Source: Chryseobacterium sp. YIM B08800
GTDB lineage: Bacteria; Bacteroidota; Bacteroidia; Flavobacteriales; Weeksellaceae
Reading direction: 5' to 3'
NCBI RefSeq assembly: GCF_026163565.1
Contig: NZ_JAPDKN010000040.1
Span: 23,894 to 87,893 of the forward strand
Length of the DNA: 64,000 nt
Positions 17,545-26,656 of the stretch are shown here, in pieces (position 1 is the first letter of the stretch; every line of letters begins with the position of its first letter). The notes beneath the pieces were generated by a model. The model was not told the origin of the DNA. It made no database searches and saw nothing but the letters and a program-made list of their open reading frames with translations. A program made the translations under genes and the position numbers.

Positions 17545-19629
17545 ATGACTTTAGAAACCCCCATAGAATATGTAAAAGGAATCGGTCCTGAGCGAGCCAA
17601 ACTCATTAAAAATGTGTTGGGAATTTCTATTGTGGAAGATCTTCTCAACTTCTACCCGATCCGGTATTTAGATAAAAATAAAGTTTACAAAGTAAACGCA
17701 CTTCAGGAAAGCAATCTTGAAATTCAGCTGAAAGGAAAAATTTCCAATGTGCAGGAAATCCTCACCGGAAAAGTAAAAAGGCTGACCGCAAAATTTAATG
17801 ACGACACCGGAAGTATGGATCTGGTTTGGTTTCAATATTCGAAATGGCTGAAAGAACAACTTCCTGTCAACCGCGAAGTTTTTATTTTCGGAAAGATCAA
17901 TGCGTTTAACAATCAGTTTTCGATGCCGCATCCGGAAATTGAACTTGATGAGAACAAAGAAAAAGACAACAGATTAAGACCTATTTATCCAAGTTCTGAA
18001 AAGCTAACGAAAAGAGGTTTAAATCAAAAATTCTTTCAGGTAATTCTGAGAAATATCTGCAAAGAGATTCCTAATCTTATTCAGGAAAATCTTTCGGAAT
18101 CTATAATGAGTTCGATGAAGTTTTTATCGAGGCAACAGACTTTTTTAAACATTCATTTTCCAAAAAATTTAGATTATTTTGAAAAGGCAAATCAGCGTTT
18201 AAAGTTTGAAGAATCATTTTTCTTTCAGCTAGGATATGCTTTAAAAAAGCTTCATCATAAAACACAATCTGTAGGAAATCCGTTTCCGATTGTTGGTGAT
18301 CATTTTACCGGATTTTACGAAAAACATCTTCCATTTGAACTCACCGGAGCTCAAAAAAGAGTTTTAAAGGAAATCCGAATGGACATGAAAAAGCCGATTC
18401 AGATGAACCGACTTTTGCAGGGAGATGTAGGTTCAGGAAAAACGATGGTCGCTTTATTAACAATGTTGATCGCCTTAGACAATGGTTTTCAGAGCTGTCT
18501 GATGGCTCCGACGGAAATTCTGGCACAGCAACATTACAACGGAATTAAAGATCTATTAAAAGACACAGAAATTAAAGTCAGCCTTTTGACGGGTTCGGTA
18601 AAAGCTTCTGCGAGAAAGGTTATTCACCATGAATTAGAAAATGGTGAGCTGTCGATTTTGGTAGGAACTCATGCTGTTTTGGAAGACAAAGTAAAATTTA
18701 AAAACCTCGGATTGGCAATTATCGACGAGCAACACCGATTTGGGGTCGCTCAAAGAGCGAAACTGTGGGCTAAAAATAAAATTCCGCCTCATATTTTGGT
18801 GATGACCGCAACTCCGATTCCGAGAACTTTAGCAATGAGCTTTTATTCGGATCTCGACGTTTCTGTGATTGATGAAATGCCGGTTGGGAGAAAAGCGATC
18901 ATTACCGCTCATCGAAGAGAAAAAGACAGAACTTATGTTTATCATTTCTGTCATGAAGAAATACGAAAAGGCAGACAGATTTACTTTGTTTATCCGTTGA
19001 TTGAAGAATCTGAAACTTTAGATTATAAAAATCTGATGGAAGGTTTAGAGCATATTATGGACAACTTTTCGAATTATGAGGTAACGATGCTTCACGGGAA
19101 AATGAAACCCGATGAAAAAGATGCCGCGATGAATTATTTTGCCTCAGGAAAGTCACAAATTATGGTCGCAACAACCGTAATTGAAGTTGGTGTAAATGTT
19201 CCAAATGCTTCAGTTATGGTAATTGAAAGTGCTGAAAGATTTGGTCTTTCACAGCTTCACCAACTTCGTGGAAGAGTTGGAAGAGGAGCCGAACAGAGCT
19301 ACTGTATTTTGATGACCTCCGATAAAATGTCTGCCGAAAGCCGAACAAGAATCAGAACGATGACCGAAACCAATGATGGTTTTAAAATTTCTGAGGTCGA
19401 TATGCAATTGCGTGGTCCAGGTGATATTTTGGGAACTCAGCAAAGCGGTGTCGTTGATTTTAAAAGACTCGATCTGGTGAATGATGCACCAATCATTAAA
19501 ACCACAAAAAAAATGGTTGATAAAATATTGGAAGCAGATCCGCATTTATCAGGAACTGATCATCAGATCATTAAATATTATTATATCCAAAATTATAAAG
19601 GGAAAAATAAGTGGAGTAAGATTTCGTAA
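17545..19629 (+). CDS. recG: ATP-dependent DNA helicase RecG
   Basis: 694 residues, full length for RecG, which remodels stalled forks and branch-migrates recombination intermediates. The N-terminal wedge/OB domain fills about the first 250 residues. The helicase core shows LLQGDVGSGKTMVALL (Walker A), IIDEQHRFG (DEQH box), MTATPIPRTLAM (motif III), TVIEVGVNVPNA and QLRGRVGRG (motifs V and VI), ending with the RecG-specific GPGDILGTQQSG. The ATG at 17545 gives the usual start just before ETPIEYVKGIGP. It acts in the cytosol and appears to be transcribed alone. Confidence 0.97.
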   Translation: MTLETPIEYVKGIGPERAKLIKNVLGISIVEDLLNFYPIRYLDKNKVYKVNALQESNLEIQLKGKISNVQEILTGKVKRLTAKFNDDTGSMDLVWFQYSKWLKEQLPVNREVFIFGKINAFNNQFSMPHPEIELDENKEKDNRLRPIYPSSEKLTKRGLNQKFFQVILRNICKEIPNLIQENLSESIMSSMKFLSRQQTFLNIHFPKNLDYFEKANQRLKFEESFFFQLGYALKKLHHKTQSVGNPFPIVGDHFTGFYEKHLPFELTGAQKRVLKEIRMDMKKPIQMNRLLQGDVGSGKTMVALLTMLIALDNGFQSCLMAPTEILAQQHYNGIKDLLKDTEIKVSLLTGSVKASARKVIHHELENGELSILVGTHAVLEDKVKFKNLGLAIIDEQHRFGVAQRAKLWAKNKIPPHILVMTATPIPRTLAMSFYSDLDVSVIDEMPVGRKAIITAHRREKDRTYVYHFCHEEIRKGRQIYFVYPLIEESETLDYKNLMEGLEHIMDNFSNYEVTMLHGKMKPDEKDAAMNYFASGKSQIMVATTVIEVGVNVPNASVMVIESAERFGLSQLHQLRGRVGRGAEQSYCILMTSDKMSAESRTRIRTMTETNDGFKISEVDMQLRGPGDILGTQQSGVVDFKRLDLVNDAPIIKTTKKMVDKILEADPHLSGTDHQIIKYYYIQNYKGKNKWSKIS

Positions 19630-19649
19630 TTTAAACCAAAAAATCATCC

Positions 19650-20219
19650 ATGATGAAGCAAATATTTTCAACCGCCCTTTTCTTTATTCTAGCAATAAAT
19701 ACTAATGCTCAAAACAAAAATATTATTTCTGAAATTGAAAAAAAAGTTTTGGATATAAATAATGACGAGAGCTTAACGATCTATAAAGTTCCTTCGGATA
19801 AAATTGCTAAGGTTAAGAAATATGGACAAGATGAAAATATTGATGTTTTCAAAAAGGGAGACCAGACAGTCAAAATCGTAGATTATTCAAAGGATAATGT
19901 AGGCGGTTACCAACAATTCATCATATATCTGCAAAATGAAAAACCAATATTCATTGAAACAGAAAGCAAAACAATCATAAAAGCAAGACCCGTAGATTTC
20001 AAAAAAATTGAAATCTCTGAGTCTGTAGAAAAATCAAAGATATTTGTAATAAATTGGGATAAAGATTTTTTTGATTATCTATTTTGGGATAAGAAAACCA
20101 ATGTATACAAACAACCTGAAGAAGAACATAAAAATTCGATACTTTCCTCCAAAAAAGATGATGTTATAAGAGTTTTAAAGTTGAGCCAATTTACAACGAA
20201 AAACATTTTTGAAGAATAA
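19650..20219 (+). CDS. Unknown secreted protein
   Basis: 189 residues beginning with a signal peptide (MMKQIFSTALFFILAINTNAQ; two tandem ATG codons at 19650 and 19653 are equally possible). The mature part is lysine-rich and charged, with no recognised domain, no cysteines forming a motif and no lipobox, so it is probably periplasmic. I do not recognise a family. It lies 20 bases after recG and may be read from the same transcript; the next gene is convergent with only three bases between stops. Confidence 0.6.
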   Translation: MMKQIFSTALFFILAINTNAQNKNIISEIEKKVLDINNDESLTIYKVPSDKIAKVKKYGQDENIDVFKKGDQTVKIVDYSKDNVGGYQQFIIYLQNEKPIFIETESKTIIKARPVDFKKIEISESVEKSKIFVINWDKDFFDYLFWDKKTNVYKQPEEEHKNSILSSKKDDVIRVLKLSQFTTKNIFEE

Positions 20220-20222
20220 GAA

Positions 20223-20720
20223 TTACAGAACAAATTCCATCAAATAATCGTCCATCACATACCCATTTCCAATATCAAAAACACCTTCATCATATACTTT
20301 ATAGCCTTGAGATTCGTAGAATTTCTTCGCTGAATTATGCTTATTGACATTCAGAATAATTCTATTATCTCCACTTTCTAACGTTTTTTTATTTAAAAAC
20401 TCAAGCGTTTTTTTGCCTAAACCTTTTCCTTTGCTTTCAGGAACCAAATAAATTCGGTGAAGCTTGGTTGTGTTTTCTTCGTAATGATTTTCAAAACCAA
20501 TAAATCCGTCATATTCATTGGAGTTTTCATCAAAAACAAGATAATAATGATAATCAGTATTTTTCAGATGAGTTGAAATTTCAGATTGAGAATACATTGT
20601 GCTTAACATGTATTCCATCTGCTCAATAGATAAAATTTCTGCATAGGCATTTTCCCAAGATCTTTTGGCTAGATCCTGAATTAAAAGGATATTTTCTTCT
20701 GTTGCTTTGATTAATTTCAT
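20223..20720 (-). CDS. GNAT family N-acetyltransferase
   Basis: About 165 residues from the ATG at 20720 (MKLIKATEENILLIQDLAKR); the frame extends further but that start is less natural. The GNAT fold is visible: an N-terminal ATxxNIxLIQDLA helix-strand unit, IYLVPESKGKGLGKKTLEFL (acetyl-CoA binding Q/R-x-x-G-x-G/A, here KGKGLGK) and NKHNSAKKFYESQGYKV at the C-terminal side. The acceptor (amino acid, peptide or small amine) cannot be told from the sequence. It is single and convergent with the secreted protein gene. Confidence 0.85.
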   Translation of the reverse strand: MKLIKATEENILLIQDLAKRSWENAYAEILSIEQMEYMLSTMYSQSEISTHLKNTDYHYYLVFDENSNEYDGFIGFENHYEENTTKLHRIYLVPESKGKGLGKKTLEFLNKKTLESGDNRIILNVNKHNSAKKFYESQGYKVYDEGVFDIGNGYVMDDYLMEFVL

Positions 20721-20900
20721 TAGTAATAAGATTGTGTTTGACACATAAGTCACAAAGATTTAAATTAGTCTTGAAAATATTTCAGAACACATGAGAGAGA
20801 GAAAATCAAAGATTTTCAAAACTAAGGTGCTCTAAACTGTTTTCAAACATGGTAACTAAAAACTAATGTGACTCATGTGTTAAAAATTTTAGATTAAAAA

Positions 20901-20925
20901 AGTGAAAAGCATTATACTTTTCACT
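20901..20925 (-). terminator. Possible intrinsic terminator
   Basis: AGTGAAAAG and CTTTTCACT form a 9-base stem with a 7-base loop, with a short A-run on its left that becomes a T-run on the minus strand. It could end transcription from dapA, although it lies about 100 bases past its stop. Confidence 0.45.
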
Positions 20926-20940
20926 CTTATTATCGCAAAG

Positions 20941-20996
20941 TTTGTCATTTCGTAGGAATCTAAGCTAGATTGTAAAGATGCTTTCAGCATGACAAA
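20941..20996. repeat. REP-like hairpin element downstream of dapA
   Basis: TTTGTCAT at 20941-20948 is mirrored by ATGACAAA at 20989-20996, with a nested inverted repeat AATCTA/TAGATT at 20957-20971. The TGTCATTTCGTAGGAATCT wording is like the dispersed intergenic repeats common in Flavobacteriia genomes. Only one copy is in this window. The rest of the 306-base gap holds no gene that I can see. Confidence 0.55.
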
Positions 20997-21027
20997 CAGA
21001 GCGTAAATTTTGATATTTAATAAAATA

Positions 21028-21900
21028 TTATATTTTCGCCATTTCAGCTTTTATTTTCGCATAAAGCCCTTCTGAAGCAGGAACCAATGGAAGTCTCAAA
21101 TAATTTTTGATCAATCCTTTTTCTGCCAAAACAACTTTAATTCCGCAAGGGTTTCCTTCTGCAAAAATCAGTCTTGTGATCTCCACTAATTTATTGTGAA
21201 TTTCATAAGCTTCATCCACTTTTTTATCAAAAGCTAGCTGAACCATTGTAGAAAATTCTTTTGGATAACCTTGCCCGATTACAGAAATTACACCATTTCC
21301 ACCAGCTAAAGTTACAGGAAGTGTATATTCATCATCACCAGAAACCAAATTAAAACCTTCAGGTTTTTTTCTCAAAATATCAAAATACTGAAGAATATTT
21401 GGTGCAGCTTCTTTAATTAAGAATAAATTCGGGAATTCATTTGCCAAACGCAAAGTAGTTTCAGCTTCTACATTTTGTCCAGTTCTTGAAGGAACGTTAT
21501 AAATGATAATATTCTTTCCGGTAGAAGCCAACATTTTATAATGCTGATAAAGCCCTTCCTGATTAGGTTTATTATAATAAGGAGACACCGATAAAACAGC
21601 CGTAAAATCTGATAAATCAGTTTCTTCGATTTGCTGTTTGACTTCAAGAGTATTGTTTCCGCCAATTCCTAAAACCAAAGGAAGACGTTTATTATTCACC
21701 TTAATGATGTGCTCAACTACCTGTTTCTTCTCGTCTGAAGAAAGTGTAGCAGCTTCAGCTGTAGTTCCCAATACTACCAAATAGTTGGTTCCGTTTTCGA
21801 TGTTGTACTCAACAAGTTTTGTCAAACTTTCGAAATCTACGGATAAATCTTCATTAAAGGGTGTTACCAAAGCAACACCTACTCCTTTTAAAATGCTCAT
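21028..21900 (-). CDS. dapA: 4-hydroxy-tetrahydrodipicolinate synthase
   Basis: 290 residues, the usual length. DapA condenses pyruvate with aspartate semialdehyde in the diaminopimelate/lysine pathway. Seen are LGTTAEAATLSSDEKK (substrate-site TT), YNVPSRTGQNV (catalytic tyrosine), LIKEAAPNI with the Schiff-base lysine, and GGNGVISVIGQ. A cytosolic TIM-barrel enzyme, normally a tetramer. It is a single gene here; a possible terminator and a REP-like element lie downstream. Confidence 0.96.
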   Translation of the reverse strand: MSILKGVGVALVTPFNEDLSVDFESLTKLVEYNIENGTNYLVVLGTTAEAATLSSDEKKQVVEHIIKVNNKRLPLVLGIGGNNTLEVKQQIEETDLSDFTAVLSVSPYYNKPNQEGLYQHYKMLASTGKNIIIYNVPSRTGQNVEAETTLRLANEFPNLFLIKEAAPNILQYFDILRKKPEGFNLVSGDDEYTLPVTLAGGNGVISVIGQGYPKEFSTMVQLAFDKKVDEAYEIHNKLVEITRLIFAEGNPCGIKVVLAEKGLIKNYLRLPLVPASEGLYAKIKAEMAKI

Positions 21901-21981
21901 CTGTTCGAATTATTTTCCCCAAATTTAATCAATTCATACAAGAATTTACAATATTTAATCCTATTTTATTATACATATAAT

Positions 21982-21989
21982 TATATTTG
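21982..21989 (+). promoter_or_regulatory. -7 promoter element of the 5'-nucleotidase operon
   Basis: TATATTTG, exact TAnnTTTG match, 17 bases before the ATG at 22007. Confidence 0.55.
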
Positions 21990-22006
21990 CATATACTAAA
22001 GATATT

Positions 22007-22762
22007 ATGCAAAATAAATTCTTATTGCTAGGAATTGCCTTGTTATCACTTACAGCCTGTAAAACGACACCGTTACAGGTTGCCAATGTGCAGACACAGA
22101 AGAACATTTCTATTAATAAAGAGCTGAAGGACGATGAAGGTTTTGCGAAATTTATCGAGCCTTACACTCTGAAACTTAACAAAGAGATGAACCAAAAAAT
22201 CTCTTATACCCAAGTAAATCTTACCAAGGAAGGAGACAACAGTAATTTGGGAAACCTTTTAGCTGACTACACTTTTGACGGAGCAGATGTTTGGACAAAA
22301 GCCAATCTTAATAAAAACGTAGATGCTGCCTTAATCAATATCGGCGGAATTCGTACTACGATTGGAAAAGGAGACATTCTTCTGAAAAATGTTTTCGAAG
22401 TTATGCCTTTTGAAAATGAAGTCATCATTGTAAAAATGAAAGGTTCAGATTTGCAGGGATTGTTTGATTACTATGCAAAAACGCAGGTAAATAATCCGGT
22501 TTCTCATTTATATATAGAAACCAACAACGGACAATTAACCAAAACTTTAATCAACGGAAAAGAGGTAAATCCGAATCAGGATTATTATATTGCAACGTCT
22601 GATTATCTGGCTTTGGGAGGTGATAATATGAAATTTTTCAGCAAAGGAGAATCAATTCCTACAGGAATGAAATTGAGAGATTTATTTATTGATTATTTTA
22701 AGAAAAATGCTGAAATCAATCCGAAGGAAGATATTCGTTTAAATTTTATTGGGAAGAAATAA
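22007..22762 (+). CDS. Lipoprotein with 5'-nucleotidase C-terminal domain
   Basis: 251 residues. The N-terminus is a lipoprotein signal with lipobox LTAC, so it is membrane-anchored. The rest matches the C-terminal substrate-binding domain of 5'-nucleotidases: DNSNLGNLLADYTF, ALINIGGIRTTIGKGDI, VMPFENEVIIVKMKGSDLQ and YIATSDYLALGGDNM. In UshA-like enzymes this domain follows the metallophosphatase domain in one chain; here it is a separate gene placed first. The next gene starts inside its stop (TAATG), so they are translationally coupled and probably form a two-subunit nucleotidase. Confidence 0.87.
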   Translation: MQNKFLLLGIALLSLTACKTTPLQVANVQTQKNISINKELKDDEGFAKFIEPYTLKLNKEMNQKISYTQVNLTKEGDNSNLGNLLADYTFDGADVWTKANLNKNVDAALINIGGIRTTIGKGDILLKNVFEVMPFENEVIIVKMKGSDLQGLFDYYAKTQVNNPVSHLYIETNNGQLTKTLINGKEVNPNQDYYIATSDYLALGGDNMKFFSKGESIPTGMKLRDLFIDYFKKNAEINPKEDIRLNFIGKK

Positions 22763-23712
22763 TGAATAGAAAGAGTTTTTTAAAAACAATAGGTGGCGGA
22801 ACTTTAGCAATGTCTTTAGCTCCCAATTTGATGATGGCGGAAGAATTGAGTTTAAATTCATTCAAATCTGCTCACAAATTAACGATTCTTCATACCAACG
22901 ATCAACACAGCAGAATTGAACCTTTTGACGAAAGCTATACCAAAAATCCTAATCAGGGTGGTTTTGCGAGAAGAGCAAGTTTAATACAAAAAATAAGAAG
23001 CGAAGAAAGCAATCTTTTGTTGCTGGATTCTGGTGATATTTTTCAGGGAACACCGTATTTTAACTTTTTCGGAGGTGAACTGGAGTTTAAACTGATGTCG
23101 ATGATGAAATATGATGCATCAACGATGGGAAATCATGATTTCGACAATGGTTTAGATGGTTTTCTAAAGGTTTTGCCTAATGCAGAGTTTCCATTTATCT
23201 GTTCGAATTATGATTTTAAAAACACAATTCTCGACGGAAAAACTTCGCAGTATAAAATATTCAACAAAAACGGCATCAAAGTCGGAATTTTCGGGGTAGG
23301 CATTCAGTTGGATGGTTTGGTTGGGAAGAAACAGTACGGAGAAACCATTTGGTCTGATCCTATTGATGTGGCGCAACATTATTCTAATTTTCTAAAAAAT
23401 GAGAAAAAATGCGACCTTGTGATTTGTCTTTCTCACATCGGATATGATTACAAAGATGAACCCGAAAAAATAAGTGATAAAATTTTAGCCTCAAAAACAG
23501 AAAATATTGACTTAATTTTGGGAGGTCACACTCATACTTTTCTACCGGAACCTCAAACCTTTAAAAACAGACAGGGGAAAAACGTGTTGGTAAACCAAGT
23601 AGGTTGGGCAGGTCTTCTTTTAGGCAGAATAGATTTCTTTTTTGATTCAAACAAAAATATAAAACAGATTTCCTGGAATAATCAGGCAATCGACAGCAGC
23701 ATAACAGTATAA
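22762..23712 (+). CDS. Metallophosphoesterase subunit of a split 5'-nucleotidase
   Basis: 316 residues. The N-terminus (NRKSFLKTIGGGTLAMSLAP) looks like a Tat-type signal with RK in place of RR. The calcineurin-like phosphoesterase domain has LTILHTNDQHSRIEP, LLDSGDIFQG, MGNHDFDNG, CLSHIG and GGHTHTF, giving the full set of dimetal ligands. It should hydrolyse nucleotides or related phosphoesters in the periplasm. It lacks the C-terminal 5'-nucleotidase domain, which is supplied by the upstream overlapping gene. It is followed one base later by porZ. Confidence 0.9.
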   Translation: MNRKSFLKTIGGGTLAMSLAPNLMMAEELSLNSFKSAHKLTILHTNDQHSRIEPFDESYTKNPNQGGFARRASLIQKIRSEESNLLLLDSGDIFQGTPYFNFFGGELEFKLMSMMKYDASTMGNHDFDNGLDGFLKVLPNAEFPFICSNYDFKNTILDGKTSQYKIFNKNGIKVGIFGVGIQLDGLVGKKQYGETIWSDPIDVAQHYSNFLKNEKKCDLVICLSHIGYDYKDEPEKISDKILASKTENIDLILGGHTHTFLPEPQTFKNRQGKNVLVNQVGWAGLLLGRIDFFFDSNKNIKQISWNNQAIDSSITV

Positions 23713-23713
23713 T

Positions 23714-25969
23714 ATGAAAAAAATCTCATTACTTTCTTTTGGTATTTTCGCAGCGTTGCAGTTTGTAAATGCGCAGAATATTTCTTCAAAAAAATGGGCA
23801 GACCTGTTCTCTTACAACAATGTTCTGGCGATGAAAGAAGATAACGGAAAAATCGTTGCCGCCACAGAAAACGGGATTTTTTATTATACAATTTCTTCAG
23901 GAGAAATTACCAAGTTATCAAAGGCTAATGGTCTTCATGATGTGAAAATTTCTGCTTTTGATTACAATCCACAAACAAAAATAGGTTTAGTTGGATATCA
24001 AAACGGAGCCTTAGACATTATTACTCCACAAGGCGTAACGTATGTTGTAGATATCCCAATTGCAACGGGATACAATGGAAGCAAAAAAATCAATCACATT
24101 TCTATTACAGGAGATAAAGCAGTTGTTTCTGTAGGTTATGGAGTTTCTATTTTTGATTTAAAAAAGAAAGAATTTGCTGACTCTGCTTTCTTTATTAACG
24201 GAGGTGTTTTTCAAGCCAGTAATGAAGCGACTATTTTAGGAAATAAAGTTTTTTCAGTAACCAATACCGGATTGAAAACCCATGAAATGAATACTACTTT
24301 TCCTGTGTTTACAACCTGGGCTACAGAAATGCCCGGAAACTTTACAAATATTGATTCAGAATCTGTTTTAGCTTTTTCATCTGCTACTGCAACTTACATT
24401 TACGATAGCGGAACATCAACTCCCATTGCACAAACTTTTGGTGGGATTAATGATGTGGTTGTAAATTCAAACAATATCATCATTACAGACGGCAGCAGAA
24501 TTTACACTTATAATACAAATGGAAATTTTGGTGGTAGCACAAGTGTGGGAGAAGCTTGCAATACGGCAACAACAATTGGCTCAAAAGTATATGGCGGAAC
24601 TAAACTTTCCGGAGTTAAAACCGATGATAATATATCCTACAAACCAGATGGCCCCTATTTCAATGATTCTTACAAAATAAGATTATTTAATGATAATCAG
24701 CTTTTAGTTTCTACAGGAATTAGAGCAAACGGATATAATGAAACTCAAGTTAATTCAAAAAATCCGGGTTTTTATTATTTTACTGGAACTGAATGGGTTT
24801 ATCCTTCTATTTTTGTTGGAACAACTATAGGTTTCAATGTTGTAGATGCTTTTCCAGACCCAGCAAATACTTCAGAAGTATATTTTTCGAATTATTACAC
24901 TAATAATTTTGGAGGTCATGGGATTTATAAAATGAAATACAATTCAACTTCTAAAGATTTTGACTTTGTAAAACGTTATGACTTAGGTGCACCCAATGGT
25001 TATGGAAGAAGACCTGTGGGCTTTACTTCAGATGATCAGAATAACATTATTGCATCTATTGCATATTCCGGACCAACTGCAGCATTAGCTTTTTATGACA
25101 GAGCAACAGATAATTTTTTATTAAAAGATTTAAACGTTAGTACCGGGATTCAATATCCTGTTTTCAGTAATGATTTATTGTGGATTCCTATCCCAAGAAC
25201 AGTTAATTTCTTAGTTTACGACACCAAAAAAACAGCGAGTCTTTCTGATGATACACAATATTATTTAGATCAATCAAACAATATTCCTGCAAATACAATT
25301 TCTTTTGCAATGGATAAATCAGGAGATGCTTGGCTAGGTACTGAAGACGGAATAAGAATTTTACCCAATGCAGCAACCGAAATTAAAAACGACCCTCAAT
25401 TTGAAGCTATTGTCATCGAACAAGGCGGACTTGCCGAAGAACTTTTCAGAGATGCTACTATTTTACATATCGAAGTAGATGGCGGAAACCAGAAATGGGT
25501 ATCTGTAGAAGACGGAGGTGTTTATTATTTATCTGCTGACGGAGAAAAAACTATAAAATTTTTCAATAAAGATAATTCTCCGCTCCCAACGAATACTGTT
25601 ACCGATATTAAAGTTGATAAAAAAACAGGCAAAGTTTATTTTGTGACTTTTGACGGAATCGTTACTTACCAAGGTGATGTTGCAGATGTAACTAAAGACT
25701 TTGGAAATGTTTTGGTTTATCCGAATCCTGTGGTTTATTCTCAGTTTAAAGGCAATGTAACCATCAAAGGTTTGGCTGAAAAAACAAACATCAGAATTAC
25801 TGATGCAGCTGGAAATCTTGTACATTCTGCCGTTGCAAGAACCGGATATTACGAATGGAATCTTAATAACCAGAAAGGAAAAAGAGTTGCTTCAGGAATT
25901 TATTTTGTTTTGATGACCAACGAAGACGGCTCAGATAAAGCTACAGCAAAAATAGCGGTAGTTAATTAA
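23714..25969 (+). CDS. porZ: PorZ-like T9SS protein with type A sorting domain
   Basis: 751 residues. A signal peptide (MKKISLLSFGIFAALQFVNA) is followed by two beta-propeller regions with PorZ features (NISSKKWADLFSYNNVLAM near the start, SKANGLHDVKISAFDYNP, and AMDKSGDAWLGTEDGIRIL near residue 540), then a C-terminal type A sorting domain (VYPNPV, and GIYFVLM near the end). In Porphyromonas, PorZ is part of the attachment complex that binds A-LPS and links it to T9SS cargo. The T9SS type B protein at 1.7 kb is a plausible client of the same system. It overlaps recO by one base (TAATG). Confidence 0.88.
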   Translation: MKKISLLSFGIFAALQFVNAQNISSKKWADLFSYNNVLAMKEDNGKIVAATENGIFYYTISSGEITKLSKANGLHDVKISAFDYNPQTKIGLVGYQNGALDIITPQGVTYVVDIPIATGYNGSKKINHISITGDKAVVSVGYGVSIFDLKKKEFADSAFFINGGVFQASNEATILGNKVFSVTNTGLKTHEMNTTFPVFTTWATEMPGNFTNIDSESVLAFSSATATYIYDSGTSTPIAQTFGGINDVVVNSNNIIITDGSRIYTYNTNGNFGGSTSVGEACNTATTIGSKVYGGTKLSGVKTDDNISYKPDGPYFNDSYKIRLFNDNQLLVSTGIRANGYNETQVNSKNPGFYYFTGTEWVYPSIFVGTTIGFNVVDAFPDPANTSEVYFSNYYTNNFGGHGIYKMKYNSTSKDFDFVKRYDLGAPNGYGRRPVGFTSDDQNNIIASIAYSGPTAALAFYDRATDNFLLKDLNVSTGIQYPVFSNDLLWIPIPRTVNFLVYDTKKTASLSDDTQYYLDQSNNIPANTISFAMDKSGDAWLGTEDGIRILPNAATEIKNDPQFEAIVIEQGGLAEELFRDATILHIEVDGGNQKWVSVEDGGVYYLSADGEKTIKFFNKDNSPLPTNTVTDIKVDKKTGKVYFVTFDGIVTYQGDVADVTKDFGNVLVYPNPVVYSQFKGNVTIKGLAEKTNIRITDAAGNLVHSAVARTGYYEWNLNNQKGKRVASGIYFVLMTNEDGSDKATAKIAVVN

Positions 25970-26655
25970 TGACTTCACAAGACGGATTTTTACTTTCATA
26001 CATCAAATATGGAGAAAACGACGCAGTTCTCCATTGTTTCACCGAAGAAGATGGTTTTCAAACTTATTTTCTGAAAGGAATTTACAGCAAAAAAAATAAG
26101 AAAAAGGCGTTTTTACTTCCATTGAACAAGCTTAATTTTTCTGTTAATGCAGGAAAAAACAGCGGAATTCAAACTATTTCAAAATTTGAAATTACGGAGG
26201 TAAATGATGTTTATACAGACATCAAAGCCAATACGGTTATATTTTTTATTGCAGATTTTTTGAATCAGATTTTAAGAAATGAGAATCAAAATCAGATCAT
26301 CTTTCACACGATTGATGAATTTATTTTTGAACTCAGTCAGCAAAATTACCGTTCTCATCTTATTCTTTTAATTAAAATTTTAAAAATTCAGGGTGTTGCA
26401 CCACTCTTAGGAGATGGAAATTATTTGGATCCCGAAACAGGAACATTCTCCAATATAGGAACTCATCATTTTTTCGACAGTGAAAATTCTCAGCTATGGA
26501 AATTGATTTTATCCTCTCAGAATCCTTATCAAATAAAAATTCCGCAAGCTATGAGAAAAACCTTTTTAGACAGTGTGCTGGTTTATTATCATTACCACAT
26601 TACCGATTTTAAAACGCCTAATTCACTTGAAATTATCCAGCAGATTTTCGAATAA
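25969..26655 (+). CDS. recO: DNA repair protein RecO
   Basis: 228 residues, usual for RecO, which loads RecA through SSB and RecR in the RecFOR pathway. The N-terminal OB-fold is visible (DGFLLSYIKYGENDAVLHCFTEEDGFQTYFLKGIYS, here by its key GENDAVLHCFTE), then KKAFLLPLNKLNF and a helical region with ILKIQGVAPLLGD. The zinc-finger cysteines of some RecO proteins are absent, as is common in this phylum. The start codon overlaps the porZ stop, so it is translated from the porZ transcript. Confidence 0.92.
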   Translation: MTSQDGFLLSYIKYGENDAVLHCFTEEDGFQTYFLKGIYSKKNKKKAFLLPLNKLNFSVNAGKNSGIQTISKFEITEVNDVYTDIKANTVIFFIADFLNQILRNENQNQIIFHTIDEFIFELSQQNYRSHLILLIKILKIQGVAPLLGDGNYLDPETGTFSNIGTHHFFDSENSQLWKLILSSQNPYQIKIPQAMRKTFLDSVLVYYHYHITDFKTPNSLEIIQQIFE

Positions 26656-26656
26656 A

